Below, in pieces: positions 25,508-35,331 of a stretch of 64,000 nt of DNA. The stretch comes from Actinobacteria bacterium IMCC26256. Its GTDB lineage: Bacteria; Actinomycetota; Acidimicrobiia; IMCC26256. The notes under the pieces were generated by a model. It did not search any database, was not told where the DNA came from, and saw nothing but the letters and a program-made list of their open reading frames with translations. The stretch spans positions 868,001 through 932,000 of the forward strand of contig CP011489.1 of the NCBI GenBank assembly GCA_001023575.1, in the 5' to 3' direction. Both the position numbers and the translations under genes were made by a program. Each line of letters opens with the position of its first letter. The stretch's first letter is position 1.

Positions 25508-26863
25508 TTAGCGCCCGCTCCAGTTGTTGACCCCGACTGTTGCGTTGGACCGGTCTGTATCCAACGCGAACGGCTGAGAGTTAGCGACGACTCGATCTGA
25601 GTTGCCTGAGATATTTACCGACGACCATCTCGAGATCGTGATGAGCGATCGGTGGAGATTGTTGCGTCGAAACTCAGTGGGGTCGAGGCTGCGGTTCCCG
25701 GTGATAGTTGCCCCGGTCCTCAGTGCATCCGACCCGTTGCCGATCTCCATCTCGAGGTGCCCAGCCTTGATTGTGTTATTCGTGATCGAGAGCCCAGAGG
25801 CCTCGCTCGTCTTGTTCCCGGTGAACTGGAAGTACCCGAGGTTGCCTGATGCCCCAGTGTTGGCTGTGATCTTGACATCCTTCCAGCCGTGGACTGTTGC
25901 TGGCTCGGAGTCAAATAGGTATCGCTTCACATTGGTAAAGTCGTTGCGCTGAATGAGAAGGTTGTTGCCTCCGTGGATGACGATCCCCTGGCGTCCAGCA
26001 TTAGCCATGGTGTTGTCTTCAATGGTTACGTCCTTGAGGAGTTTTCCTCGTGATGTTTGGCTAGCGAGATAGATGAAGTCTCCCCAGACATTGCGGATGC
26101 CGAGGTGATCAACCTTCATATTCTGCCCAATATCATCGTCGTTGTCTCCGCCAATGAGAATCCCCATCCAGTCTTCGCGGTTGGGGTCGTAGCGTCCGCC
26201 CGTCGCAGAGCCAACAAGAAATCCATTAGTTATGCGCACGTTGGTTGCCCCGGAGGTGAAGATCATTGGGTTTCCCCAGCGCTTACGGGCATCGAGTACT
26301 TCTCCGCTTCCCCAGCGCCACGGTTGAACTGTGCGCTGAACAATGGTTGAACCGTTTAGGTCGAGCGTGACGTTAGATGCATCGAATGACGGGAGGCTTC
26401 GCCACATATTGCCGACGATCCCACCGGTCACGTTCCCGGGGCGCTTTCGAAGCAGGAGGGTGTAATCGGACCAGTAGGTTCCAGCCTTGGCGAATCGAAT
26501 CGTCATTGGTTTTGCCGCGCTAGCTGCTGGGATCGAGGCAACCCATTCCTGGAGGGCAGTTGAGACCTCAGTGGCGCCGGTCGAGTCGATGCTGCTCGGA
26601 ACCGTAAAGACTCCATTTACACCAACTGCCGGTGGGAGCGTTGGGAGTGGCCTAGTGGTTGTGGTCGTGGCAGAGATACCTGCGCCGCCGCATATGGTCG
26701 ATGGGATTCGTGCCCTCGCGCTCCATGCCGGTGCAGTCTCGGTGGTGCAGATGGTTGCGGCACTTGCCTGCATAATCGGTCCGATTCCGATTGACGCTGT
26801 TGTAATAGCGGCTGCCCCCGCAATGAGGGCGAGTCGCCGGGATCCATGTACGGCAAATCGCAT
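25508..26863 (-). CDS. secreted right-handed beta-helix protein
   Basis: The 451-aa product has a clear signal peptide (basic start MRFAVHGSRR, hydrophobic core, likely cut after ASA near 35) and a Thr/Pro linker at about 64-78. The body has repeated short strands with Asn turns (NVTLDLNGSTIV, NVRITNGFLVG, DVTIEDNTM, NLLIQRNDFTNV, GLSITNNTIKAG, GATITGNRSL), the pattern of pectate-lyase-like parallel beta-helices. No specific catalytic motif could be assigned; it may be a polysaccharide lyase, a glycosidase or a binding protein. GGAGG lies 6 nt before the ATG. Confidence 0.8.
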   Translation of the reverse strand: MRFAVHGSRRLALIAGAAAITTASIGIGPIMQASAATICTTETAPAWSARARIPSTICGGAGISATTTTTRPLPTLPPAVGVNGVFTVPSSIDSTGATEVSTALQEWVASIPAASAAKPMTIRFAKAGTYWSDYTLLLRKRPGNVTGGIVGNMWRSLPSFDASNVTLDLNGSTIVQRTVQPWRWGSGEVLDARKRWGNPMIFTSGATNVRITNGFLVGSATGGRYDPNREDWMGILIGGDNDDDIGQNMKVDHLGIRNVWGDFIYLASQTSRGKLLKDVTIEDNTMANAGRQGIVIHGGNNLLIQRNDFTNVKRYLFDSEPATVHGWKDVKITANTGASGNLGYFQFTGNKTSEASGLSITNNTIKAGHLEMEIGNGSDALRTGATITGNRSLDPTEFRRNNLHRSLITISRWSSVNISGNSDRVVANSQPFALDTDRSNATVGVNNWSGR

Positions 26864-27097
26864 TTCCGACCTCCAAGTTGATGCAGCAATTCGTTGAACT
26901 GCTCGCTGATCTGTCTCTAATTACTCAACCCATCGTCTTCGGGGGCCTCGTGCCTTGAGGCGCTCCAGGGGAATGACGCGTAAGCCCTATGTTTTGATCG
27001 CTGCGCTAGAAAAAAGAGGGTAAAAGTGCCTAGACTAAGAAGCGTTCAAGAATTAAAAAGCAACTATCTGCCTACTAGTTAAAACTCCGGAGCTGCA

Positions 27098-27586
27098 ATG
27101 ACAATCGCCGAGATCGACCTTTTACTAATCGATGGAACCCAAGGTGCACTAGCCCTGACGGATTCAAAAGTCACCCTCGTGGTCAATGTGGCGTCGCAGT
27201 GCGGCCTCACCCCTCAATATGAGGGCTTGGTTCGCCTCCATGACACCTATCTCGAGAAGGGGCTAGTTGTGCTTGGGGTTCCCTGCAACCAGTTCATGGC
27301 ACAAGAGCCTGGTAGCCATGAGGAGATAGCGACTTTCTGCTCTAACAATTACGGAGTTGATTTCCCTATGACCGAGAAGATTGAGGTCAATGGCGAAGGT
27401 AGGCATGCTCTCTATGAGGCGCTTACCCCGGTAGCCGACTCTGAGGGGCACTCTGGAGATATCCGCTGGAACTTTGAGAAGTTCCTAATCGGGCGTGATG
27501 GGGCTGTGATTGGTCGTTTTTCGCCGACTGTTGAGCCAGGGGATGAGGCAATTATCTCAGCAATTGAGGCTGCGCTAATAGCCTGA
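27098..27586 (+). CDS. glutathione peroxidase-family thiol peroxidase
   Basis: A 162-aa GPx-fold protein that reduces peroxides. The peroxidatic Cys35 lies in NVASQCGLTPQYEGL, followed by LGVPCNQFMAQEPG (with a possible second Cys) and WNFEKFLIGRDG, giving the Cys-Gln-Trp-Asn set. In bacteria without glutathione these enzymes usually use thioredoxin. ATG 27098 follows CCGGAG. The 234 bp upstream hold no ORF; a TAGACT hexamer near 27033 could be a -10 element. typA follows 72 bp after the stop. Confidence 0.9.
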   Translation: MTIAEIDLLLIDGTQGALALTDSKVTLVVNVASQCGLTPQYEGLVRLHDTYLEKGLVVLGVPCNQFMAQEPGSHEEIATFCSNNYGVDFPMTEKIEVNGEGRHALYEALTPVADSEGHSGDIRWNFEKFLIGRDGAVIGRFSPTVEPGDEAIISAIEAALIA

Positions 27587-27658
27587 ACGCCTTAAGCGGG
27601 TAATCTCTCCCGATGCCTCCGCCGCCCCTGGCGTGTTGGCCACCCCCGGAAGGACACA

Positions 27659-29494
27659 ATGCCCGCGCGCGAAAACCTGCGTAACGTCGCGATTATCGCG
27701 CACGTCGATCATGGCAAGACCACACTCGTAGATGCACTGCTCTGGCAGTCTGGCGCGTTTCGGGCCAACCAAGACGTCAACGAGCGAGTCATGGACTCCA
27801 ACGATCTAGAGCGCGAGAAGGGAATTACGATTCTCGCAAAGAACACCGCCATCAACTTCGGCGATGTGATCATCAATGTTATCGACACCCCCGGCCACGC
27901 TGACTTCGGTGGCGAGGTTGAGCGCGGGCTTGCAATGGTTGATGGAGTGCTCCTACTCGTCGATGCAAGTGAGGGGCCACTTCCCCAGACGCGCTTCGTG
28001 CTTCGTAAGACACTTGAGCTACATCTTCCTGTGATCTTGGTCATTAACAAGGTCGACCGACCAGACGCTCGAATCAAAGAGGTCATCGACGAGGTCTATG
28101 AGTTGTTCCTCGATCTTGATGCCTCCGGCGACCAGATTGAGTTTCCAATTATCTATACCAACGCTAAGGCAGGTTGGGCAGCGCTCGAGGAGGGCGTCGA
28201 GGGAACCGATCTTGCGCCGCTTCGCGAGATGATCATGAGCCGCATCCCTGCTCCGAGCTACGAGGAGGGCCACCCCTTCCAAGCGCTCGTAACCAACCTC
28301 GCCGCATCCCCATATGTTGGGCGTCTTGCTATTTGCCGTGTTCGTAATGGCACTGTAAATAAAGGCCAGCAGATCGCATGGTGTCGTTCGGATGGATCCA
28401 TTGAGCGTGTAAAGATCTCCGAGCTCTACATGACAGAGGCACTAGAGCGTGTCGAGGTCGCATCTGCAGGCCCCGGGGACATCATCGCTGTTGCTGGTAT
28501 CTCGGAGGTCACGATCGGAGAGACGCTTGCCGATCTAGACGACCCGCGACCCCTTCCTCTCCTTGAGATTGACGAGCCAAGCCTCTCAATGACGGTCGGT
28601 ATCAATACCTCGCCGCTCGCTGGAAAAGACGGCGACAAGCTCACGGCGCGTTACCTCGAGCAGCGACTCCAGCAGGAACTAATCGGTAACGTCTCGCTGC
28701 AGGTCTTTGATACCGAGCGCCCAGATACATGGGAGGTGCGCGGTCGAGGAGAGTTGCAGCTCGCTGTACTCATCGAGACAATGCGACGCGAGGGTTTCGA
28801 GCTCACAGTCGGGAAGCCTCAGGTTGTTACCAAAGAGATAAACGGCAAAATTAATGAGCCTGTTGAGCGCATCACCATCGATGTCCCAGAGGACTTCCTC
28901 GGCGTGGTTTCGCAGTTGCTAGCGCTTCGTAAGGGGCGCCTAGAGCAGATGGTTAACCATGGCACAGGCTGGGTCCGTATGGACTTCCGTGTGCCAGCGC
29001 GTGGCCTAATTGGTTTCCGTACTGAGTTCCTGACCGAGACACGCGGAACCGGAATGCTCCACCACGTATTTGATGGGTGGATGCCCTGGGTAGGGGAGCT
29101 ACGTACACGCCCCAATGGCAGCATGGTCGCCGATCGCACCGGTGTTACGAGTACCTACTCGCTCATGACTCTTCAGGAGCGCGGCGCTCTACTAGTTGGA
29201 CCTTCAGTCGATGTCTATGAAGGAATGATCGTGGGCGAGAACTCTCGTACCGATGAGATGGATGTGAATCCAACCAAAGAGAAGAAGCTCACGAACATGC
29301 GCGCCGCTGGATCTGATGATCTGGTGCGGCTTGTTCCGCCTCGCAACCTCTCACTTGAGCAGGCTCTTGAGTTCATCGCCGACGATGAGTGCGTTGAGGT
29401 AACCCCTCACAACGTGCGCCTTCGAAAGACTGTGCTCTCAGCCTCAGATCGCGGACGTCAGCGCAACTCAAAACGACCGCCGCGCACTAGCTAA
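27659..29494 (+). CDS. typA: ribosome-associated translational GTPase TypA/BipA
   Basis: A 611-aa translational GTPase related to EF-G, involved in 50S assembly and stress adaptation. G1 is [10 protein letters not shown]2/switch I carries [11 protein letters not shown]3 is [11 protein letters not shown] and G4 is NKVDRPDAR. The C-terminal half keeps the BipA-specific [18 protein letters not shown] and the final basic region. GGAAGGA is 5 nt before the ATG. It appears to be its own unit; the convergent SurE-like gene ends 30 bp downstream. Confidence 0.96.
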   Translation: MPARENLRNVAIIAHVDHGKTTLVDALLWQSGAFRANQDVNERVMDSNDLEREKGITILAKNTAINFGDVIINVIDTPGHADFGGEVERGLAMVDGVLLLVDASEGPLPQTRFVLRKTLELHLPVILVINKVDRPDARIKEVIDEVYELFLDLDASGDQIEFPIIYTNAKAGWAALEEGVEGTDLAPLREMIMSRIPAPSYEEGHPFQALVTNLAASPYVGRLAICRVRNGTVNKGQQIAWCRSDGSIERVKISELYMTEALERVEVASAGPGDIIAVAGISEVTIGETLADLDDPRPLPLLEIDEPSLSMTVGINTSPLAGKDGDKLTARYLEQRLQQELIGNVSLQVFDTERPDTWEVRGRGELQLAVLIETMRREGFELTVGKPQVVTKEINGKINEPVERITIDVPEDFLGVVSQLLALRKGRLEQMVNHGTGWVRMDFRVPARGLIGFRTEFLTETRGTGMLHHVFDGWMPWVGELRTRPNGSMVADRTGVTSTYSLMTLQERGALLVGPSVDVYEGMIVGENSRTDEMDVNPTKEKKLTNMRAAGSDDLVRLVPPRNLSLEQALEFIADDECVEVTPHNVRLRKTVLSASDRGRQRNSKRPPRTS

Positions 29495-29524
29495 ACCCTA
29501 TTAATAGGCCTAAACGCCTCTAGT

Positions 29525-30379
29525 TCAAGTTGGCCAAGAGGTCGTGCTTGTAACTGTTTGTGTCGCTTCAGTAAGTGTCGTGATAGTCGCGAACCCGACC
29601 AAGAATGCCGATGAGTCATCAGCGCCGGCAGGCTCGGTACTAGTGCAGTCAACATCCCCTATGCCATTACCAGTCGTTGAGAGCGGAACTGCCACGATCC
29701 CGCGCACTGTGCCGGTGATGCATGAGGGGGAGTTGATGCTTACAACGACACTCTGGGATGGTCGGGGAGTCGGGGTCGAGAGCGCCACCTGGTTGCGCTC
29801 GATCCACTCAACCGCATACTTCACGCCAGATGAGTAGTCGTAGGTAGCACTAAATCCTTGGCTAACAGCTAGTGCAGGGATTCCTCGCCTCGCTGCAGTT
29901 CTCCCTGCGCCTACCGTTCCAGATATAGGGGCGACTACACCAATGTTCTGGCCTGCGTTACTCCCAGAGACGACCAACTGAGGCGAGAGCTTGAGCGTGT
30001 CGAGTGCATAGTTGACGGAGTCTGCTGGGTACCCCGCTACGGCGGTCGCTGGGAATCCGCTCGTGGTCTTGACCTCCGTTGCGGTCAGCGCGCCGGCGGT
30101 TGTCTTGTCAGAAGTGCCAGATTGATTCGTAAGAGGAGCAACCACCGTTACTTTTACACCTGGAATATTGCGCACGCCCTCGACGAGAGCATCAATGCCT
30201 GCTGCGGAGTAACCGTCGTCATTCGTGATCAGCACATTGAGGGTGCGCAGTTTCGCTGTGGGTTGAGTCACCTCACCGTTCGCTCCGTCGCTTGACCCAG
30301 AGCCGCATGCTGCTACCGAGGCCGCACCGAGCAACAAGGCGGTTGCTGTAGCAATTGACGAGTGGAGTGTGAGTTTCAT
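29525..30379 (-). CDS. SurE-like phosphatase predicted to be a lipoprotein
   Basis: SurE enzymes are metal-dependent 5'/3'-nucleotidases. This 284-aa protein has NVLITNDDGYSAAGIDAL (metal-binding Asp pair at 54-55), NQSGTSDKT in place of the usual RSGAS loop, the SGSNAGQNIG motif and ARRGIPALAVS. Unlike usual SurE, it begins with a signal peptide and lipobox (SVAAC, Cys25), so it should be anchored outside the membrane, followed by a Gly/Ser linker. AAGGAG precedes the ATG. An extracytoplasmic nucleotide or phosphate-scavenging role is an inference. Confidence 0.85.
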   Translation of the reverse strand: MKLTLHSSIATATALLLGAASVAACGSGSSDGANGEVTQPTAKLRTLNVLITNDDGYSAAGIDALVEGVRNIPGVKVTVVAPLTNQSGTSDKTTAGALTATEVKTTSGFPATAVAGYPADSVNYALDTLKLSPQLVVSGSNAGQNIGVVAPISGTVGAGRTAARRGIPALAVSQGFSATYDYSSGVKYAVEWIERNQVALSTPTPRPSQSVVVSINSPSCITGTVRGIVAVPLSTTGNGIGDVDCTSTEPAGADDSSAFLVGFATITTLTEATQTVTSTTSWPT

Positions 30380-30439
30380 GGATAACTCCTTTGCGCGCTT
30401 GGATGTAAGTCGTTTATTGAACGTTAGAGGTTTTTGAGT

Positions 30440-31333
30440 TTATGCAACGGTCACAAAATCAATAAGTGTCTCGACCGCTAGAACTAAAGGCTGCTCGAGG
30501 TCGCTCCATCCCTTTACGGAACCCAATATACGTCGCCACATCTCCCGAGGGTCAGGCTCCCCGAGAGCAGAGCAGATGCCTTCCTTCCACGAGACTCCTT
30601 TAGGGATTTGAGGCCACGCCGCGATTCCGATCGAGGATGGGCGCACGGCCTCCCATACATCTACGTATGGGGTACCTGTGATCAGAACATGGGGATTCAT
30701 GATCTCGGCAGCGATGCGGGATTCTTTACTGCCCGGAACAAGGTGGTCAACGAGAATCCCCAGACGACGAGTCTTGCTAGGTGAGAAATCGCTCACCACC
30801 GCAGCGAGGTCATCGATTCCGTCAAGCCGCTCAACAACAATTCCCTCTAGGCGTAGGTCATCTCCCCAGACTCTCTCGATCAACTCGGCATCATGAATCC
30901 CCTCAACGAGTATTCGTGATGCCCGTGCCGTGCGCGCCTTCGCCCCTGCGACACTTCGGCTGCCAGAAGCGGTAGTGGCGTTCTCGATACGCCCACCTCG
31001 CAGATCTGGAGAATCGGTATAAATACCTGAATTGGGCCCTGAATCGGGCCCTGAAACGCTGGCTATATCGACTACTGGCGAGAGCCGAACGGCGTTGCCC
31101 TCATGTGAAAATGCCCCTGGAATATTCTTAAATCGTCGCTCTGCTCCGGTTGGGGTGCGAAGGATTACCTCTTTTGGGTCGAGCCTTAAGAGGGTCCCGA
31201 TGAAGCCTGAGGATCGGTGTAGGAGCTTGATTCCAGGGGTTGCATCAATGGCTGGGTAGGCAGCTGCCATACGAGCGGCGCCATCAACTGGCCCTGCGAG
31301 AATGCCACTTTTTGTAGGTTCCGAATGCTTCAT
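30440..31333 (-). CDS. DUF3097 family protein
   Basis: An actinobacterial protein of unknown function. The family core is easily recognised: SRILVEGIHDAELIERVWGD, RRLGILVDHLVPGSKES, TGTPYVDVWEAVRP, WKEGICSALG and a C-terminal WRRILGSVKGWSDLEQP with LIDFVT at the end. The VEGxHDAEL strand-turn and the ILVDH pair recall Toprim folds, which is only a suggestion. I prefer the ATG at 31333 because TACCGT lies exactly 7 nt before it; an ATG at 31396 in the same frame would add 21 residues. Confidence 0.82.
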   Translation of the reverse strand: MKHSEPTKSGILAGPVDGAARMAAAYPAIDATPGIKLLHRSSGFIGTLLRLDPKEVILRTPTGAERRFKNIPGAFSHEGNAVRLSPVVDIASVSGPDSGPNSGIYTDSPDLRGGRIENATTASGSRSVAGAKARTARASRILVEGIHDAELIERVWGDDLRLEGIVVERLDGIDDLAAVVSDFSPSKTRRLGILVDHLVPGSKESRIAAEIMNPHVLITGTPYVDVWEAVRPSSIGIAAWPQIPKGVSWKEGICSALGEPDPREMWRRILGSVKGWSDLEQPLVLAVETLIDFVTVA

Positions 31334-31597
31334 TGCAGGAACGGTACCGTCGGAATGGGTGCCCTCGGCGCCAATTAGAGGAGGTTTTTGCAGCATTTTT
31401 CGCTACATGAAGATGGGGGACGACTCCCCATCGGATCGCCCCATGACATGAATTTCTAGTCCCTCAAAATTGTTATGAGAAATGTCTCGAAAATTGAGCC
31501 TGAAAAAAACTTGCAAAAAACATGCGTAAATCCACGCGCGCGGCACTTTGTAGTGTCATGCTGCCAACTTACCGACCCCATTATTAGAGGAGTGTAA

Positions 31598-32059
31598 GTG
31601 AATAGAAGAGACCTAGTACTTGATGTTGCTGAGAGAACTGGCAGCGACCGTAAGACTGCAGATGCAGCGGTTTCAGCCGTTGTCGACTCAATTACAGCGG
31701 CAGTCGCCAAGGGCGACTCCGTATCAATCAGCGGCTTTGCAAAGTTCTACCGCCGCATGAAGCCAGCCACAAAGTCCCGCAAGGGAACGAACCCATTCAC
31801 GGGTGAGCCAATGACATTCCAGGCCAAGCCGGCCACGAAGACAGTCAAAGTCACACCGCTGAAGGCGTTCAAAGATGTAGTTGCTTCAGGGCGCGTTCCT
31901 GCAGCGAAGAAGGCAGCAGTCAAGAAGACAGCAGCCAAGAAGACAGCAGCGAAGAAGGCTCCTGCTCGTAAGACAGCGGCCAAGAAGGTTGTAAAGAAGG
32001 CTCCTGCTCGTAAGACAGCAGCGAAGAAGGTAGTGAAGAAAGCCGCAAAGCGTCGCTAG
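31598..32059 (+). CDS. HU-type nucleoid protein with lysine/alanine-rich tail
   Basis: The first ~90 residues form an HU/IHF domain (MNRRDLVLDVAERTG, GDSVSISGFAKFYRRMKPA, RKGTNPFTGEPMTF). The C-terminal ~60 residues are almost only Lys, Ala, Thr and Arg, in repeated units such as KKTAAKKAPARKTAAKK, like mycobacterial HupB and histone H1 tails; the DNA encoding it contains a direct repeat of about 40 bp. The protein should bind and compact DNA. GTG 31598 is preceded by GAGGAG. Two hairpins follow the stop. Confidence 0.93.
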   Translation: MNRRDLVLDVAERTGSDRKTADAAVSAVVDSITAAVAKGDSVSISGFAKFYRRMKPATKSRKGTNPFTGEPMTFQAKPATKTVKVTPLKAFKDVVASGRVPAAKKAAVKKTAAKKTAAKKAPARKTAAKKVVKKAPARKTAAKKVVKKAAKRR

Positions 32060-32066
32060 TAAGTAC

Positions 32067-32084
32067 CTAGGCGTTAGCGCCTAG
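32067..32084. terminator. small hairpin after the HU gene
   Basis: CTAGGCG-TTAG-CGCCTAG, 7-bp perfect arms, 7 bp after the HU stop. No T-run follows, so its role is uncertain. Confidence 0.5.
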
Positions 32085-32133
32085 ATGCTCCACGAAGCGC
32101 AGTTCTCTGCGAATTAAATGTAGATGTAGCGAG

Positions 32134-32151
32134 GGGAGGCTTCGGCCTCCC
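32134..32151 (+). terminator. second hairpin after the HU gene
   Basis: GGGAGGC-TTCG-GCCTCCC is a stable stem with a UUCG tetraloop, followed by TTCGTC. Together with the hairpin at 32067 it probably ends the abundant HU transcript. Confidence 0.7.
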
Positions 32152-32197
32152 TTCGTCGCGTCCGCATAATTCTTGACTCTTGCGCGATGATGCGGAG

Positions 32198-32986
32198 ATG
32201 GGACTTCTTGATGGAGAGTTGGCGATTGTTACTGGTGGCGGCGCTGGAATCGGCCGAGCAACATGCGAGCGCTTCGCCCAAGAGGGAGCACGCGTCGCTG
32301 TATTAGATATTGACCCCGAGTCAGCTGCGCAGGTTGCAGCAGACGTCGGCGGGGTAGCGGTCGTTGCCGATGTTGCCGACCCTGAGCAGTGTGCGCGTGG
32401 TATCGCAGAGGCGCATGAAGCTTTAGGTGGCCTGACAATCCTTGTTAACAACGCAGGTGTCGGTGCAGCCATGCCGCTTCACTCTTACTCTGATGATGAT
32501 TGGGGGCGTATTATCGGCGTAAATCTCTCGGGTACTTTCTACGCGATGCGAGCGGCGATACCGCTCATGCGCAAGAGCGGGGGCTGCATTGTTAATAACG
32601 CATCCCTCACCGGCGTGCGCCCCACGCGCTACGAGGCGCCTTACTCCGCAGCAAAGGCTGGAGTCATTTCCTTAACTATGGCGGCTGCTCTCGAGTATGC
32701 GCCGAGTATCAGGGTCAACTGTGTATCGCCTGGATTTATAGATACTGCACTCACCGAGATTGTTCTGGTAGATGACGAACGACGCGCGATTGTTGAGAAG
32801 GCCACACCGCTGCAGCGAGTCGGTACGCCAGAGGATTGCGCGAATGTAATTCTCTTTCTTGCTTCTCCTCTAGCTGGTTATGTGACTGGGCAGAATATTC
32901 TGATTGACGGGGGTTCGTTCTTGCCTAATACGCAGGCCGATGCAGTCCTGCAATCTTTCGTTGCTCGTAATACTAAAGACTCTTAA
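32198..32986 (+). CDS. short-chain dehydrogenase/reductase
   Basis: A 262-aa classical SDR. The cofactor motif is TGGGAGIGRA near the N-terminus, followed by NNAG, the catalytic Ser in NNASLTG, YxxxK in PYSAAKAG, and the C-terminal family signature YVTGQNILIDGGSF. The acidic residue after strand 2 (LDID) favours NAD over NADP. I start it at ATG 32198, where the family begins; TTG 32180 is also in frame. Substrate unknown. The next gene, another Rossmann-fold enzyme, starts 75 bp later. Confidence 0.85.
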   Translation: MGLLDGELAIVTGGGAGIGRATCERFAQEGARVAVLDIDPESAAQVAADVGGVAVVADVADPEQCARGIAEAHEALGGLTILVNNAGVGAAMPLHSYSDDDWGRIIGVNLSGTFYAMRAAIPLMRKSGGCIVNNASLTGVRPTRYEAPYSAAKAGVISLTMAAALEYAPSIRVNCVSPGFIDTALTEIVLVDDERRAIVEKATPLQRVGTPEDCANVILFLASPLAGYVTGQNILIDGGSFLPNTQADAVLQSFVARNTKDS

Positions 32987-33061
32987 GCGACATTTTTAGA
33001 GCTCGTTTTTAGAGTTCATTCTTCATTCTTCATACTGATTCTGAATAAGGGAGTCTCCTAA

Positions 33062-33952
33062 GTGGATAGCGGATCAAAGGTACTCATCACTGGAGCCACG
33101 GGTCAGGTCGCTTTTCCCGTAGCGATTGCTCTCGCCGTCGAGCATCAGGTGACGGCGATTGCACGCTTTCGTGATACCGCTAAGCGAGAAGCATTAGAGG
33201 CGAGAGGCGTCGAGTGTGTTGAGGTCGATCTTGCGAAGGCTGATTTTGCGAAGGTATCCACAGACTTCGATTATGTCGCCAACTTCGCTGTTCTAAAGAG
33301 CGGTAAGTGGGATCTAGACGTGAATCTCTATGCAGAGTCGATATCGCTATTGATGGAGCACACGCGCTCAGCGAAGGCTTTTCTGCACTGCTCCTCGACA
33401 GGCGTGTATCAACCTGCTGGCGCACACGAACTCAAAGAGAGTGACCCGCTCGGGGATAACCATCGAGCCATGATGCCCACGTACTCAATCTCAAAGATTG
33501 CAGCCGAGGTAATGGTGCGTTACAGCGCTCGCAGGTTTTCGATCCCAACAACGATCGCTCGACTAAATGTTCCCTATGGCGATGAGGGCGGATGGCCTGC
33601 GTTTCACCTTGCGATGATGCGTGCAGGGCAGCCAATTCCCGTCCACGCTGATCGCCCAAATCTCTTCAACCCGATCCACCATGACGACATTGCGCGGATG
33701 GTTCCAGCACTTCTCGATTCAGCGAGTTTGCCGACAACGATTGTTAATTGGGGAGGGGATGAGACGGTCTCACTCGAGGAATGGTGCGAGTTACTCGCAA
33801 GCGAGGCTGGTTGCGTACCCACTTTTATAGAGACGGACTCAACTATTGGTGGAGTGCGCGTAGATCTGACCCGTATGCACGAACTCGTAGGGCATACGAA
33901 GATTGACTGGCGCGAGGGAATGCGTCGCCTCGTGGCCTCGCACCCTGCTTAG
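33062..33952 (+). CDS. NAD-dependent epimerase/dehydratase family protein (extended SDR)
   Basis: A 296-aa extended SDR. The N-terminal TGATGQVAFPVA is the glycine motif, followed by HCSSTGVYQPAG with the catalytic Ser/Thr region and the YSISK active site (Tyr and Lys). RLNVPYGDEGG and the later HHDDIARMVPALL match sugar-nucleotide or steroid/lactone-type members. Substrate not assignable. GTG 33062 lies 8 nt after GGGAG. It converges on the NUDIX gene across a shared hairpin. Confidence 0.82.
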   Translation: MDSGSKVLITGATGQVAFPVAIALAVEHQVTAIARFRDTAKREALEARGVECVEVDLAKADFAKVSTDFDYVANFAVLKSGKWDLDVNLYAESISLLMEHTRSAKAFLHCSSTGVYQPAGAHELKESDPLGDNHRAMMPTYSISKIAAEVMVRYSARRFSIPTTIARLNVPYGDEGGWPAFHLAMMRAGQPIPVHADRPNLFNPIHHDDIARMVPALLDSASLPTTIVNWGGDETVSLEEWCELLASEAGCVPTFIETDSTIGGVRVDLTRMHELVGHTKIDWREGMRRLVASHPA

Positions 33953-33953
33953 G

Positions 33954-33991
33954 GTAGCGATCAACGCTCCAACTGAAGAGGGTTTCGCTAC
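33954..33991. terminator. shared hairpin between convergent genes
   Basis: GTAGCGA (33954-33960) pairs with TCGCTAC (33985-33991), spanning the 35-bp gap and the stop codon of the NUDIX gene. The same arm sequence is used in the hairpin at 25435-25473. Confidence 0.45.
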
Positions 33992-34746
33992 TTGAGCCTG
34001 TCTCTGTCAATCTCAATAATGGGTGCGTTACGTTCGTAGTCCCATCGGGTCTCGTACATGGAGAGGCGATGACGCAGCCCAGGGGCCGAGGTGTCGCCAG
34101 ATTCGTAGCCGGCATCTCCATGCCACATCGCAATCACTCCACCATCTTCGGTGATGCTGGCGTGTGTGCAGAAATGCTCGATCGTGGCATCTGAGGCTGC
34201 CTGTAGAGCGTCTGAGACAGTCTCAGAGGCTGCAAGTGTTCGTAGGGTTACCCAAGTTGGAGGGGCTAGCTCAAGTTCGCCTAGGTCTCGACGCTCAAGA
34301 GTGCGAGCCGGTTGAGCCCATTCATGCTCCGTAATCTCTCCGCCGTCAACCGTGACTAAACCCTCTGGTGCGCGTGCAACGAAGAACCACGTTGAGAAAC
34401 GCTTTGGGGTCTGCGGTGGCGGCTCCCAGTAAGCAAGGGGGACAAGGCCCTCGAGCTCGACAATTAGGTCCGCTTCCTCCTGTGCTTCGCGTACCGCAGC
34501 GCGCGCTGCTGCGAGTTGGTGATCCTCCGGGTTCGAAGGATCAAGATCGAGGGGATCAACGCGTCCTCCGGGGAATACCCAGAGGCCACCGGCGAAAGCA
34601 AGCTTTGAGGCTCGCTTCAGCATCAGCGTCTCAAGCCCATCCTCAGCGTCGCGAAGCAAGATAACGGTGGCTGCGGGGATCCTTGGCTGTGTCTCTCCGC
34701 GTGGTCCAGGTTGTGCCGCCCAGTGCTCAAATCGCGGCTCTGTCAT
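33988..34746 (-). CDS. NUDIX hydrolase
   Basis: A 252-aa NUDIX protein that should cleave a nucleoside diphosphate linked to another group. The box begins at GGLWVFPGGRVDP and ends in REAQEEADL, with an insertion between the glycine and REXXEE that is typical of NUDT19/CoA-hydrolase-like members. The C-terminal part (about 150-252) is outside the NUDIX fold and contains THEXW-like and MWHGDAGYE segments seen in the same subfamily. Substrate, possibly an acyl-CoA, is inferred only. The 5' end is near the SnoaL-like gene on the same strand. Confidence 0.85.
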   Translation of the reverse strand: MTEPRFEHWAAQPGPRGETQPRIPAATVILLRDAEDGLETLMLKRASKLAFAGGLWVFPGGRVDPLDLDPSNPEDHQLAAARAAVREAQEEADLIVELEGLVPLAYWEPPPQTPKRFSTWFFVARAPEGLVTVDGGEITEHEWAQPARTLERRDLGELELAPPTWVTLRTLAASETVSDALQAASDATIEHFCTHASITEDGGVIAMWHGDAGYESGDTSAPGLRHRLSMYETRWDYERNAPIIEIDRDRLK

Positions 34747-34768
34747 CTCAAAACTCGGATCGCGTTGA

Positions 34769-35242
34769 TTAGTTGATCCCCGCTGCTTTGCGGGCTTTCA
34801 AGTAAGCGCCGACCATTACCCCAAACTCATTGGGGTTGTAGATGTCTTCCTCATATGAGAAGAGTCCGTTACCTGCGTAATGCAGCATGGTCCAGTTGAT
34901 CTCCTGGTAGACCTCTCCGTCGCCGATTGATTTGAACCGGTTCCAGATAGCGCAGAGAAGCCACCCGCGTTGCTCATCAATCATGACCCACTCCGCAGGG
35001 AACTCAGTCATCTCGTTGTTGGGGAACTGCGCCATTGTCTCGGTAATCCAAGCCAGAATCGCTGCTCGACCAGAGAACTTGCCGTAGTGGTGTTCGTAGT
35101 ACTCGGCGTCCTCTGTGAAGCACTCCGACCACGGCACCCAGTCTCCGGTTGCTCCGCCATGCTCAGCAGTCTTGGCGAACCTATCGAATGATTCCTGAAT
35201 CTCTTCTCGCGTCCAGGCCATATTCTCCCCTAATCCACTCAT
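34769..35242 (-). CDS. SnoaL-like (NTF2-fold) protein
   Basis: A 157-aa protein whose pattern (FDRFAKTAEHGGATGDW, CFTEDAEYYEHHYGKFSG, AILAWITETM, INWTMLHYAGNGLFSYEED) is that of SnoaL-like polyketide-cyclase or hydroxysteroid-isomerase relatives. These folds host varied isomerases and binding proteins, so no reaction is claimed. Two starts are possible: ATG 35242 (AGGA before it) and ATG 35221 (AGGGGAG before it); family similarity begins after the second. It stands 22 bp upstream of the NUDIX gene and may be co-transcribed. Confidence 0.78.
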   Translation of the reverse strand: MSGLGENMAWTREEIQESFDRFAKTAEHGGATGDWVPWSECFTEDAEYYEHHYGKFSGRAAILAWITETMAQFPNNEMTEFPAEWVMIDEQRGWLLCAIWNRFKSIGDGEVYQEINWTMLHYAGNGLFSYEEDIYNPNEFGVMVGAYLKARKAAGIN

Positions 35243-35331
35243 AGTTCCTACTTAGAAGCGGTCACCCTAGAGCAAACACGCTTTGGGGTCGTGTTACGTC
35301 TTGTCGGGCCTGGTACTAGGTCTTGCTCGTT

